Positions 1 to 6,590 of a DNA stretch of 19,866 nt are shown here, in pieces. Positions within the stretch are counted from its first letter, which is position 1, and each line of letters opens with the position of its first letter. The stretch lies in assembly GCA_019117345.1 (NCBI GenBank), contig DWZW01000196.1:1-19866 (forward strand), read 5' to 3'. Position numbers and translations under genes: made by a program. The notes under the pieces are model-generated. The model worked only from the letters and a program-made list of their open reading frames with translations, was not told where the DNA came from and did no database searches. This DNA comes from Claveliimonas stercoravium (GTDB lineage Bacteria > Bacillota > Clostridia > Lachnospirales > Lachnospiraceae).

Positions 1-347
1 GACATGACCTGGCTCTTTTTGCGCGGGTGCAGCGTCAGGATGATGGGTTCCATCTGGTTCTTCTGGGCATTGGGGACGATCCACTCGATGGTACAGTCCT
101 CCCGCTGGTCCACGAAGAAGTCCTCCACGGGAAAGACGATCTGCTTTTCTTCCTCCTCCCGGAAAAATTCAGACAGACTGCTGCCCAGGGCTTCCAGGAT
201 ATCCTCCAGGGTGGCAATGCTGGGGGTCGTCAGGTTCCTCTCCACCTGGGACAGAAATCCCTTTGTCAGCTCGCTCCTGGAGGCCAGGTCTCCCAGAGTC
301 AGGTCGTTCTGCAGCCGCAGCTCCTTTAGTTTCTTTCCAATATCCAC
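1..347 (-). CDS. XRE-family HTH regulator with C-terminal cupin domain (partial, 3' end outside window)
   Basis: About 115 residues of the N-terminus are visible and the gene runs off the left edge. It starts at a GTG (VDIGKKLKELR) that has AGGAGG seven bases upstream; no ATG fits this ribosome binding site. Residues 1-60 form a Cro/C1-type helix-turn-helix, with TLGDLASRSELTKGFLSQVE as the recognition region. From about residue 70 (IVFPVEDFFVDQREDCTIEW) the sequence looks like the start of a cupin small-molecule-binding domain. In the family this architecture (PuuR-like) regulates metabolism or transport, in clostridia often polyamine potABCD genes; that link is inference because the downstream genes are outside the window. 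It has its own promoter and is separated from the upstream transporter gene by a terminator. Confidence 0.9.
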   Translation of the reverse strand, partial: MDIGKKLKELRLQNDLTLGDLASRSELTKGFLSQVERNLTTPSIATLEDILEALGSSLSEFFREEEEKQIVFPVEDFFVDQREDCTIEWIVPNAQKNQMEPIILTLHPRKKSQVM

Positions 348-406
348 CTGTGCACCTCCTGTTTTCTAATACTATACTTTTCGTTAAAAATTAATGAACC
401 TTCTCT

Positions 407-434
407 ATTATACATAGGTCTGTCGGAAATGCAA
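407..434 (-). promoter_or_regulatory. Predicted promoter of the XRE-cupin regulator
   Basis: On the minus strand TTGCAT (429-434) and a perfect TATAAT (407-412) are separated by 16 bases. Transcription would start near 400, giving a roughly 50-base leader before the GTG start. The leader contains an AT-rich segment with TTTTTAACGAAAA that could be an autoregulatory operator, which is speculative. Confidence 0.55.
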
Positions 435-597
435 TAGCTTTTGACGAATTTTTATCTTTTCTGTCTGCTCTCTGTGAAGGATTTTTCCCATCTGCCTGAC
501 CTGGCGGGGCGCACTCTCATCAACTCTGACGGGGATGCGGTAGATTTAGATGTAGCAAAATCAGATATCACATATGTATACTCTTCCAATATGTATA

Positions 598-626
598 TTG
601 CATTCTCAGAAAGCATATACTATAAT
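598..626 (+). promoter_or_regulatory. Near-consensus sigma-70 type promoter pointing right, no gene behind it
   Basis: TTGCAT (598-603) and TATAAT (621-626) are separated by exactly 17 bases on the plus strand. No coding region follows on this strand; the next element is the hairpin at 674-710. It may drive a short non-coding transcript or may be a chance match in AT-rich DNA. Confidence 0.35.
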
Positions 627-632
627 GCCATT

Positions 633-713
633 AGGCTAAAAGATACAAGTATTCCAAGAGGAACACGCAAAACGAAAACCCCGGAGGTGTGCCAGACCTC
701 CGGGGTTTTCTAT
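633..713 (+). ncRNA. Candidate short non-coding transcript (promoter to terminator, about 80 nt)
   Basis: A transcript started from the plus-strand promoter near 633 would meet the GC-rich 15-bp hairpin ending in TTTTC at 706-710 and stop, giving an RNA of about 80 nucleotides whose 3' half is the hairpin. No known RNA family is recognised. The hairpin alone is fully explained as the terminator of the minus-strand transporter operon, so confidence is low. Confidence 0.2.
674..710 (-). terminator. Intrinsic terminator of the transporter operon, symmetric and possibly bidirectional
   Basis: A perfect 15-bp inverted repeat (674-688 with 696-710, 7-base loop) contains the core CCCCGGAGG/CCTCCGGGG flanked by an A tract and a T tract. 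It lies about 75 bases beyond the stop of the NhaC-family gene. Because the stem has A's on one side and T's on the other, it could end transcription in both directions. Confidence 0.85.
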
Positions 714-784
714 TCCGTTTTTGTGGCGGCTTAGACCACAGGCTGGTTACCGGCTAATTGTCGCTGTACAGCCATTTTCCTTTC

Positions 785-2281
785 TTAAGCTTCCAGCACG
801 CTCTTCCTTCCGGCCGCCTTCTCTTTCCTCTCTTTCTTCCCCCTCACAGGCTCGCCGTTCTCCCCCTCATAATCTCTGCCCCATCCAGTGATGACAGAAA
901 AGAGGAGGACAAGGAACAGCATCATGCTGTAGAACATGCTGCCTCCCACCTGTGTGACAGTGAGGGGCGCTGCCATGTCGTAGCCCTCTGTCAGGGAGGT
1001 GCCTATAAATACAAACACGCTGAGGAAGGGAACATTCAGCACAATGGCGTTGGCGAAGCCGTCCAGCAGGTTGGCCCGGCGGTAGGGATGGAGCCCGGCC
1101 CGCCTGCCGATCTCATTTTGTATCTTTCCAAAAGTCGCCATGGAGGCGCTTGTCACCCCGCCGAAGATAAGGGTGGTGACGGAGATGCCAAGCATCATGG
1201 CCACCTCCGCTCCCCTCGCGCTCTTTCCGAGGCGGCTCGACAGGATTGCCTCCGCGATACGGTCCAGAACGCCTGCCGCAGTGAGCACACCCATGATGCC
1301 GTACACGGAGAGCACCAGCACCACCGTGGCCATCATGCCGCTGATGCCGTCTGTCAGAAATCCTGCGGGAACGCCGTCCTGGATAGAGATCACATCAGCA
1401 AACGTGAGGAGCCTGGACCCCAGGCCGATTGCTGTTCCCAGGAGGATGCCGGCTGTGATGGCTTTGTAGATGTTCCTTGTCTTCACCGCAAGCACCAGCA
1501 TGACTGCCACAGGTATGAGCATGATCAGGGTAGCCGGGTTCCTGTTTCCTGCCAGTATCTCCTCTCCTGCTGCCCCTGCGGTCCCGCCTCCGCCGGACAC
1601 CCAGAACAGGACAAAGGAAAAGGCCGCGGCTACAAGAGAATATTTCAGGCGGGTGGACACGCATCCTCCCACATCCGCTGTTCCCGGCCTGTTCCTGTAC
1701 TCCTGGGTCCCGGCTGAGATGATGGTGGTGTCCGAGATGGGCGCCAGATTGTCTCCGAAGATAGCGCCACCCACGATGGCACCGGCCAGCACCGGCGCGT
1801 TGCTCCCCAGCAGGACGCCCGCCGGATAAAAGATGGGGAAGCAGGTAAACATAGTCCCCAGGGAGGAGCCGGTGGCAGTGGCTATGACACAGACGGCAAA
1901 AAAGGTAAATGCCGTAAAGAGCCCGCCGCTCACATGGAAATAATCTGCCAGCCATACAAAGCCGGAGGAGATATCAGCCGCCTTTATCATGGACGCAAAC
2001 ATGCCGATGATGAGAAGGAGGATACCGATGGGCACCGCCTCTTTGGCCCCCTCATAGACAGCCTCCCAGAAACGGTCATACTGTCCTTTTTTCACAAACA
2101 TGGCCCCCACGAGAAGCCCCACAAAGGCTCCCATGGCCAGCGCATACATCTCAAATGCCTTAAAGACGACAAAATAGAGGATGCAGAAAAAGAGAAAGAT
2201 CGCAACCGGAAGAAAAGCCATGGCCCATCCGCCGCGAAATTCCAGTCTTTCTTTTGTCTGCGTGTTTTTCTGCTGCTCCAT
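785..2281 (-). CDS. NhaC-family Na+/H+ antiporter or Na+-coupled organic/amino-acid transporter
   Basis: A 498-residue multi-pass inner-membrane carrier. The signature GDNLAPISDTTIIS (about residues 176-189) and long hydrophobic segments throughout place it in the NhaC/ion-transporter superfamily. The start at 2281 (MEQQKNTQ) is chosen because AAGGAGG sits seven bases upstream; an upstream in-frame start at 2314 would overlap the preceding gene. It begins 19 bases after the aldo/keto reductase stop, so it is the last gene of the T-box-controlled operon and is followed by a strong terminator. NhaC relatives include Na+/H+ and malate/lactate antiporters, and T-box- or S-box-regulated members proposed as tyrosine or methionine carriers. 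The T-box upstream makes an amino-acid substrate the better guess here. The C-terminus is highly charged and cytosolic-looking (RGKKERKEK). Confidence 0.88.
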   Translation of the reverse strand: MEQQKNTQTKERLEFRGGWAMAFLPVAIFLFFCILYFVVFKAFEMYALAMGAFVGLLVGAMFVKKGQYDRFWEAVYEGAKEAVPIGILLLIIGMFASMIKAADISSGFVWLADYFHVSGGLFTAFTFFAVCVIATATGSSLGTMFTCFPIFYPAGVLLGSNAPVLAGAIVGGAIFGDNLAPISDTTIISAGTQEYRNRPGTADVGGCVSTRLKYSLVAAAFSFVLFWVSGGGGTAGAAGEEILAGNRNPATLIMLIPVAVMLVLAVKTRNIYKAITAGILLGTAIGLGSRLLTFADVISIQDGVPAGFLTDGISGMMATVVLVLSVYGIMGVLTAAGVLDRIAEAILSSRLGKSARGAEVAMMLGISVTTLIFGGVTSASMATFGKIQNEIGRRAGLHPYRRANLLDGFANAIVLNVPFLSVFVFIGTSLTEGYDMAAPLTVTQVGGSMFYSMMLFLVLLFSVITGWGRDYEGENGEPVRGKKERKEKAAGRKSVLEA

Positions 2282-2300
2282 AAAAATACCTCCTTCCTTT

Positions 2301-3350
2301 TTACTCTTCCTCACTCAGGTTCATCCACATGATGCTCCTGTACTTGGACCCCACGGTCCTCTCCTGCTGGAAGGGCTCGCCCTCCACTGTGGGGTACTGC
2401 TTAAGGAAGCTCCGTATCCTCTGTATATCTTCCTCAGAGAGCTCAAAGGAGAATATCCCCATATTAGCCTCCACGTGGCGGCTGTTCCTGACGCCGATGA
2501 TGGCGGCTCCCACACCCTCCTGGCTCAGGATATACCGGGATGCCACCTGGGAGATACCTACGCCGTATTTATCAGCGATGTCCTTCAGTATGAGGAGAAG
2601 CTGCTGATACCCGTCCCAGCCGAGGGAGTCCTCGATGACCTGCATGTATTTCACCTGGGACCTTGTCTCCGGCTCCTCCATCTTCTTCCCGATCCATCTC
2701 TCCGCCAGAAATCCGCCGGACAGGGTTCCGTAGCAGAGCATGGGGATGTGATGCTGCTTCAGGTAATCCAGATATCCTTTCTCCGGCCTTCTGTCGAACA
2801 CAGAGTACTGGGTCTGGCTTGTGACCACAGGAATCCCCGCATCCACCAGCTCTGCCAGATGAGCCGTGTCGAAATTGGTGACGCTGATGTTGCGGATCTT
2901 CCCCTTCTCTTTCAGCCTGCACAGATATCCGGCTGTCTCCACGCATCCCGGCACATCGTAATCCCACCAGTGGAACTGCACCATGTCCAGTACATCCCTG
3001 TTCAGCCTCTTAAGGCTCCTGTCAATGATCTTTTCCGTGTACTGGAAATCCACTTTGTCCAGCATATCCAGGTCCGGTACGTATTTCGTGTGTATCTGGA
3101 TGTCTGCCGGGGAGACGCCGCTGCCGTTTTTCAGCTCCAGCACGAATTTCCCCAGGAACTCCTCCACCCCTGTGTAGATGTCGCCGCAGTCAAAGGTGGT
3201 AAATCCTCTCTCGGCCAGCATGTGGAAGGCCCGCATCACATCGCCAAAATCCAGATCATTCTTGATGGTGTGCCCCTCAGAGAGCTGCCAGCACCCGTTG
3301 ATCACTCTGTTTATCTTATAGCCGTCTGTAAGTTCGATCTTCTCTGTCAT
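2301..3350 (-). CDS. Aldo/keto reductase family oxidoreductase
   Basis: A 349-residue cytosolic NAD(P)H-dependent oxidoreductase with the aldo/keto reductase TIM-barrel fold. The catalytic tetrad is visible: Asp54 and Tyr59 in TTFDCGDIYTG, Lys89 in IHTKY and His127 in VQFHWWDYD. Length fits the family. An AGGAG motif precedes the ATG at 3350. It lies 27 bases after the TIGR04076-type gene and 19 bases before the transporter, in one operon under the T-box leader. The natural substrate cannot be read from sequence. The operon context hints at handling a carbonyl derived from, or related to, the transported amino acid, which is inference. Confidence 0.9.
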   Translation of the reverse strand: MTEKIELTDGYKINRVINGCWQLSEGHTIKNDLDFGDVMRAFHMLAERGFTTFDCGDIYTGVEEFLGKFVLELKNGSGVSPADIQIHTKYVPDLDMLDKVDFQYTEKIIDRSLKRLNRDVLDMVQFHWWDYDVPGCVETAGYLCRLKEKGKIRNISVTNFDTAHLAELVDAGIPVVTSQTQYSVFDRRPEKGYLDYLKQHHIPMLCYGTLSGGFLAERWIGKKMEEPETRSQVKYMQVIEDSLGWDGYQQLLLILKDIADKYGVGISQVASRYILSQEGVGAAIIGVRNSRHVEANMGIFSFELSEEDIQRIRSFLKQYPTVEGEPFQQERTVGSKYRSIMWMNLSEEE

Positions 3351-3377
3351 AGTCTGTCTTCTCCTTTTTTGAGTCCT

Positions 3378-3719
3378 TTAATCTTCCCCTCTGTACAGAG
3401 GTTCCACTGTACACTCGCCGTGACTGAATTTTCTCTTCCCGATGCGGGTGATCTTAAATCTCGCCCCGCAGTTCGGGTCCGGACAGGCAATGACGCTGTC
3501 CGAGAGCATCCAGTCGTTCTGATCCAGCACCCGCTGCTTCGCAGGCAGCAGGGGGAGCAGCGCGCTCAGGGCGTACATGGAAAAGGAATTGTTTTCCGGA
3601 AAGACAAGATTTTCTCCTATCACCAGAAAATGATCTCCTTCCTTATGGCTGCACACCATGGGCTTCTCTGACCCGATCACTTCCACCTTCAGGTCATAGA
3701 GCATAAAGCTGTCATCCAT
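3378..3719 (-). CDS. TIGR04076-family small protein of unknown function
   Basis: A 113-residue soluble protein. The start at 3719 (MDDSFMLYDLKVEV) is preceded by GGAGG at seven bases; a longer frame reaching 3833 would run into the T-box terminator and is rejected. The pattern fits the TIGR04076 family: an N-terminal beta strand (LKVEVI), a central hydrophobic motif (MYALSALLPLLPAK), a W at 70 and a Cys-containing C-terminal part (IACPDPNCGARFKI). Cys23, Cys79, Cys84 and Cys103 might bind metal, but this is not established. It is the first gene after the T-box leader and sits with an aldo/keto reductase. The family match is from memory of the motif pattern. Confidence 0.72.
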   Translation of the reverse strand: MDDSFMLYDLKVEVIGSEKPMVCSHKEGDHFLVIGENLVFPENNSFSMYALSALLPLLPAKQRVLDQNDWMLSDSVIACPDPNCGARFKITRIGKRKFSHGECTVEPLYRGED

Positions 3720-3800
3720 TTTCTCACCTCCAGACTGTCTTCCTAGTGCACCCGGCTGACAGATTTTCTGCAACAGTGGAGCCCGAAGGGCTTTCCTGTA

Positions 3801-3840
3801 AAATAAAAAAACCCGTCCTTGAAAACACTTCAAGGACAGG
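3801..3840 (-). terminator. T-box-controlled intrinsic terminator
   Basis: On the minus strand a 12-bp stem (3829-3840 with 3812-3823, one G-T pair) is followed by seven T's and ATTTT. The 5' arm begins just after the T-box core, so it competes with the antiterminator. It may also stop read-through from the deoC operon, which has no terminator of its own. Confidence 0.9.
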
Positions 3841-4105
3841 TAAAAACCTGCGGTACCACCCTGTTTGACAAATCATATATGATATGCCCACTCTGCCGGA
3901 ATGCCATCACATCCCTGGCCCTCTAACGCTGGCCTTGCGTCTCGGCTACTGGGAAGCCGCCCGCAAGAACTGTTCAGATGCAGACCTCTTCTTTTCACTT
4001 CGCCCTCCGGGGCCCACTTACTGCCACTGACGTCTCTTCGGCTTCCACCATCCCGAATTCGCTGCAGACCGTTTGACAATACAACTTCCCCGTCTCCGGT
4101 TTATG
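3801..4105 (-). promoter_or_regulatory. T-box riboswitch leader (tRNA-sensing antitermination) controlling the TIGR04076/AKR/NhaC operon
   Basis: The minus strand carries the classic T-box AGGGTGGTACCGC at 3850-3862, followed by a 12-bp terminator. About 200 bases upstream is a Stem I. CGGGG near 4088-4092 pairs with CCCCG near 4002-4006 below the specifier loop. The distal part (CAGCGAATTCGGGATGGTGG) has the usual bulge and GATGGTG apical loop. A middle helix, CTTGCG pairing with CGCAAG, is also present. The specifier-loop 3' strand reads TAAGTGGG just before CCCCG, so the codon is GTG (Val) or TGG (Trp) depending on alignment. The T-box UGGU predicts tRNA discriminator base A, which suits Val better than Trp (normally G). 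Uncharged cognate tRNA would stabilise the antiterminator and switch on the operon. Confidence 0.9.
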
Positions 4106-4111
4106 GTAGTA

Positions 4112-4141
4112 AGTATAGCACCGGACATACTTGTCTGTCAA
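4112..4141 (-). promoter_or_regulatory. Promoter of the T-box operon (consensus -35, extended -10)
   Basis: The minus strand has a perfect TTGACA (4136-4141), an 18-base spacer and TATACT (4112-4117) preceded by TGC, an extended -10. Start is expected near 4105, directly ahead of Stem I. The promoter lies about 38 bases beyond the deoC stop. Confidence 0.8.
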
Positions 4142-4178
4142 TTTGTTTTTTTATCAATTGTTTTTTGAAATTGTTTTC

Positions 4179-4829
4179 TCAACTGCTCTTCATCAACTTC
4201 ACCAGCCTGCTTGTTCCCAGCCGGTCAGCCCCCAGCTCAAGGAACCTCTCCGCATCCTCAAAGGAGCGGATGCCTCCGGCTGCCTTGACCTTCACCCCTT
4301 CTCCCACATGCCTTTTCAGTAGCTCCACATCCGCAAAGGTGGCTCCGCCGCTGGAAAATCCGGTGGATGTCTTGATGTACTCCGCCCCGGCTCTTGTGAC
4401 GATGCCGCACATGGCGATCTTCTCCTCCTTTGCAAGAAGGCAGGTTTCGATGATGACCTTCAGGATCCTTCCCTGGCAGGCCTCGTGGACCCTTCGGATC
4501 TCTTCCTCGATCTCATCGTATCTCTTGTCTTTGAGCGCTCCCACATGGATCACCATGTCAATCTCCGACGCTCCATTGGCGACAGCATCCCGTGCCTCAT
4601 ATACCTTGGTCTGCGGGGTGCTGTATCCGTTGGGGAAGCCGATCACTGTACAGATGGGGAGCCTCCCATCCACGTAATCCGCCGCCCGCCTTACATAGGC
4701 CGCCGGGATGCAGGCGGAGGCTGTCCCGTAGGCAACCGCGTCGTCCAGTATCTGCCGGATGTCCTCCCAGGCAGCGTCCTGTGCCAGCAGCGTGTGGTCT
4801 ACATGCTTTAATATTTCCATCCTATCCAT
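4179..4829 (-). CDS. deoC: Deoxyribose-phosphate aldolase
   Basis: A 216-residue cytosolic class I aldolase that cleaves 2-deoxyribose 5-phosphate to glyceraldehyde 3-phosphate and acetaldehyde. The Schiff-base lysine is K153 in YIKTSTGF. The second conserved lysine is K182 in VKAAGG, and the acidic residue D91 lies in EIDMV. Length matches the family. The ATG at 4829 has GGGAGG about 12 bases upstream; the ATG three codons later is an alternative start. It is the last gene of the udp-cdd-deoC salvage operon, 21 bases after cdd. No intrinsic terminator is visible after it, only AT-rich sequence leading into the T-box promoter. Confidence 0.96.
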   Translation of the reverse strand: MDRMEILKHVDHTLLAQDAAWEDIRQILDDAVAYGTASACIPAAYVRRAADYVDGRLPICTVIGFPNGYSTPQTKVYEARDAVANGASEIDMVIHVGALKDKRYDEIEEEIRRVHEACQGRILKVIIETCLLAKEEKIAMCGIVTRAGAEYIKTSTGFSSGGATFADVELLKRHVGEGVKVKAAGGIRSFEDAERFLELGADRLGTSRLVKLMKSS

Positions 4830-4850
4830 TCTCTTTTTTGTCCTCCCTTT

Positions 4851-5315
4851 CTACTGGCCCCTCTTTTCCAGATTGCCGGGCCCAAAGCCACAGGGCAGCA
4901 GGTCCTTCAGCTTATAGACCTGATAGTCCTCCACTCCCCTGGCCAGGATAATCTCAAATTCCTCCGGGGAGCAGAACTCCATCATGACCTGCCTGCACAC
5001 CCCGCAGGGGGCTGTGTAGTCTGTCGGCACGCCGTCCATGCCTCCCACAATGCAGATAGCCCGGAAGCTGCGCTCTCCCTCGCTGACCGCCTTGAAAAAA
5101 GCGGTCCTCTCCCCGCAGTTGGTGGGCGTGTAGGCGGCATTTTCAATGTTGCACCCGGTGTAGATCCTTCCCTCCTCTGTGAGCAGGGCCGCCCCCACCT
5201 TAAAGTGGGAGTAGGGTGCGTAGGCCCTCTCTAGCTGGGCCATGGCCGCGCTTATCAGCTCCTGTATCTGTTCTTTATCCACCTGTCCTCTTTCCATCTG
5301 TTCCCTTTCTGTCAC
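4851..5315 (-). CDS. cdd: Cytidine deaminase
   Basis: A 154-residue zinc-dependent enzyme converting cytidine and deoxycytidine to uridine and deoxyuridine. Zinc and catalytic residues are in place: Cys67 and Glu69 in TNCGERTAF, Cys104 and Cys107 in PCGVCRQ; NIENAAY (56-62) binds nucleoside. The start is a GTG at 5315 whose GTGA overlaps the udp stop by four bases, so translation is probably coupled; GGAGGAG lies just upstream within udp. An internal ATG at codon 7 is a less likely alternative. The first 10 or so residues are a short charged extension compared with minimal family members. Its product uridine feeds the uridine phosphorylase encoded immediately upstream. Confidence 0.96.
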   Translation of the reverse strand: MTEREQMERGQVDKEQIQELISAAMAQLERAYAPYSHFKVGAALLTEEGRIYTGCNIENAAYTPTNCGERTAFFKAVSEGERSFRAICIVGGMDGVPTDYTAPCGVCRQVMMEFCSPEEFEIILARGVEDYQVYKLKDLLPCGFGPGNLEKRGQ

Positions 5316-6109
5316 TTCTTCTCCTCCCCGCCGGCCTGTTTCTCAGCACGTATCAGCCTGCGCAGCGCCCCCACTGCTGTCCGCACAGCCGTGTCCGTGT
5401 CGTGGACCACGGGATTTTCCAGTCCGGCCTTCGCCCGCTCCTGGTTGGCCATGACGAGGAAGCAGGAGCCCACCCTGACGTGGAGCGCGCTGGCCACCAC
5501 AAAGAGAGCCGCCGACTCCATCTCGGAGGCCAGGCATCCCAGGCGCTTCCAGGCCTCCCACTTGTTCAGGAGCTCATAGCTGACCGGCTTTGTCTCCGGC
5601 GCATGCTGTCCGAAAAAGGAGTCCTTGCACTGCACCACGCCCACGTGGCAGGGATACCCCAGCTCCTTCGCCGACTCCATGAGCGCGTTGGTGATCCCTA
5701 TGTCCGCCACTGCCGGGAACTCGATGGGCGCATATTCTCTGCTGGTCCCCTCCATCCGGATGGCGCCGCTGGCGACCACTATGTCCCCGCTCTTCACATC
5801 AAGCTGCATGCCGCCGCAGGTGCCCACTCTGATGAAGGTGTCCGCCCCGGCCATGACCAGCTCCTCCATGGCGATGGCCGCTGACGGACCGCCGATGCCG
5901 GTGGAGGTGACACTCACCCTCTCCCCCTCCAGGCAGCCGGTGTAGGTCACATACTCCCTGCTGTCCGCGACCAGCTTTGGACTGTCAAAATATTTCGCGA
6001 TCTTCGCGCACCGCTTCGGGTCACCGGGAAGGATCACATATCTTCCCACATCCCCCTCGCCCACCTGGGTGTGATACTGTTTCTGTTCATTTTCCGAGTA
6101 ATTGATCAT
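5312..6109 (-). CDS. udp: Uridine phosphorylase
   Basis: A 265-residue nucleoside phosphorylase of the PNP/UDP family that splits uridine with phosphate into uracil and ribose 1-phosphate. Family marks are VILPGDPKRCAKIA near the N-terminus (phosphate binding), VTSTGIGGPSAAI, the IRVGTCGGMQ motif and the late ASEMESAALF ribose-binding motif. The ATG at 6109 (MINYSENEQ) is preferred because AGAGGTG lies about six bases upstream; an in-frame GTG three codons earlier overlaps that site. It is first in the udp-cdd-deoC operon for pyrimidine nucleoside salvage. Upstream are a weak promoter candidate and the terminator of the neighbouring unit. Confidence 0.95.
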   Translation of the reverse strand: MINYSENEQKQYHTQVGEGDVGRYVILPGDPKRCAKIAKYFDSPKLVADSREYVTYTGCLEGERVSVTSTGIGGPSAAIAMEELVMAGADTFIRVGTCGGMQLDVKSGDIVVASGAIRMEGTSREYAPIEFPAVADIGITNALMESAKELGYPCHVGVVQCKDSFFGQHAPETKPVSYELLNKWEAWKRLGCLASEMESAALFVVASALHVRVGSCFLVMANQERAKAGLENPVVHDTDTAVRTAVGALRRLIRAEKQAGGEEKK

Positions 6110-6134
6110 CGCTTTCACCTCTTTCTGTGCTATA

Positions 6135-6164
6135 ATTTTACATCATAGGTCGAGGTGCTGTCAG
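6135..6164 (-). promoter_or_regulatory. Possible promoter of udp-cdd-deoC
   Basis: CTGACA (6159-6164) and TAAAAT (6135-6140) are separated by 18 bases on the minus strand, giving a start about 20 bases before the udp ribosome binding site. Both hexamers are imperfect. No clear operator was seen. Confidence 0.35.
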
Positions 6165-6188
6165 TATCTTTTTGAAAGAGTTAAACAG

Positions 6189-6234
6189 AAAAAAACTCTG
6201 TGCAGACTTATTTTTTTTGTCTGCACAGAGTTTT
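6189..6234 (-). terminator. Strong intrinsic terminator of the zinc-ribbon/selenoprotein unit
   Basis: A 12-bp perfect stem (CTCTGTGCAGAC at 6196-6207 with its complement at 6219-6230), extended by four A-T pairs, encloses an AT-rich loop. On the minus strand it is followed by seven T's. It begins five bases after the stop of the small membrane-protein frame, which supports that frame being, or having been, a gene. Confidence 0.9.
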
Positions 6235-6238
6235 CTTT

Positions 6239-6558
6239 CTAGCTGCTCCGGCCGTTCTGGCCGTCCCCGCTCCGCTCGGCCTGCCTCTTTCCGCAGAAAT
6301 ATCTGACGAGGAAATACACCGCCAGATATGATCCGGCCGCCAGGATGCTGTACATCCCCGCATGCTCCCACAGCGCGGCCACGCATAACACGGCTGCTGC
6401 GAGAGCGGCTGTCATCCCGCTGATCAGGACAGAGCGGTAAGGCGAGTCTGCACGGTGATCGGCTCTGTCACCCTCCTGCTCTCACAGACAGTCAGGACAA
6501 TGCCCAAAACCGCAAGTACCGTGACCAGCACAAGCTCCATTACAGTCCGGCTGTCCAT
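6239..6558 (-). pseudogene. Small membrane protein, reading frame broken by an apparent frameshift
   Basis: Reading starts at an ATG at 6558 (MDSRTVMELVLVTVLAVLGIV) with GAGGGGG seven bases upstream and stops after 44 codons at 6424. A second frame, open from about 6480 to the TAG at 6239, encodes two more hydrophobic segments (MTAALAAAVLCVAALW and YSILAAGSYLAVYFLVRYF) and a polar tail. Joining them by removing one AG from the GAGAG run at 6479-6483 gives a continuous protein of about 105 residues with three membrane segments. I infer a two-base slip or a sequencing error. Alternatively the second part may be translated on its own from an ATG at 6415, nine bases past the first stop. No family is recognised. 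It lies between the putative selenoprotein gene and the terminator. Confidence 0.55.
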
Positions 6559-6590
6559 AAAGCATCCCCCTCTTTCACCTGCCGCCGGCT

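Larger units (their letters stand above)
348..784. other. 437-base intergenic region
   Basis: This stretch separates the transporter gene from the XRE regulator. It holds the regulator's promoter (407-434), a 15-bp terminator hairpin (674-710) and a plus-strand near-consensus promoter (598-626). Positions 541-660 are visibly more AT-rich than the flanking genes. Short open frames exist on both strands (for example 54 codons on the minus strand, 452-616), but none has a Shine-Dalgarno sequence or a recognisable protein, so I call no gene here. Confidence 0.6.

Noticed and set aside
452..616. Minus-strand 54-codon frame in the left intergenic region (MLSENAIYILEEYTYV...)
   Set aside because: It could be transcribed from a weak TTGTAT-18-TATAGT promoter, but the ATG lies inside the -10 area and no ribosome binding site is present. 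It may be a decayed gene remnant; I cannot support a call.
441..734. Plus-strand open frame of 97 codons in the left intergenic region
   Set aside because: It has no Shine-Dalgarno sequence, runs through the terminator hairpin and encodes nothing recognisable.
2181..3671. Plus-strand open frame of 496 codons
   Set aside because: It is antisense to the aldo/keto reductase, TIGR04076 and transporter genes, whose catalytic and family motifs are clear. The composition is His/Leu-rich, as expected of antisense frames.
3720..3833. 38-codon N-terminal extension of the TIGR04076 gene
   Set aside because: It would start inside the T-box terminator and lacks a ribosome binding site, whereas GGAGG stands correctly before the ATG at 3719.
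3873..4079. Minus-strand frame of 68 codons in the T-box leader, as a possible leader peptide
   Set aside because: No ribosome binding site is present, and the sequence is fully accounted for by T-box stem pairing.
6121..6234. Plus-strand TGCTATAAT (extended -10) facing the hairpin at 6196-6230, a second possible mini-transcript
   Set aside because: No -35 hexamer at a workable distance was found. The hairpin is better explained as the minus-strand terminator, where its T tract is longer.
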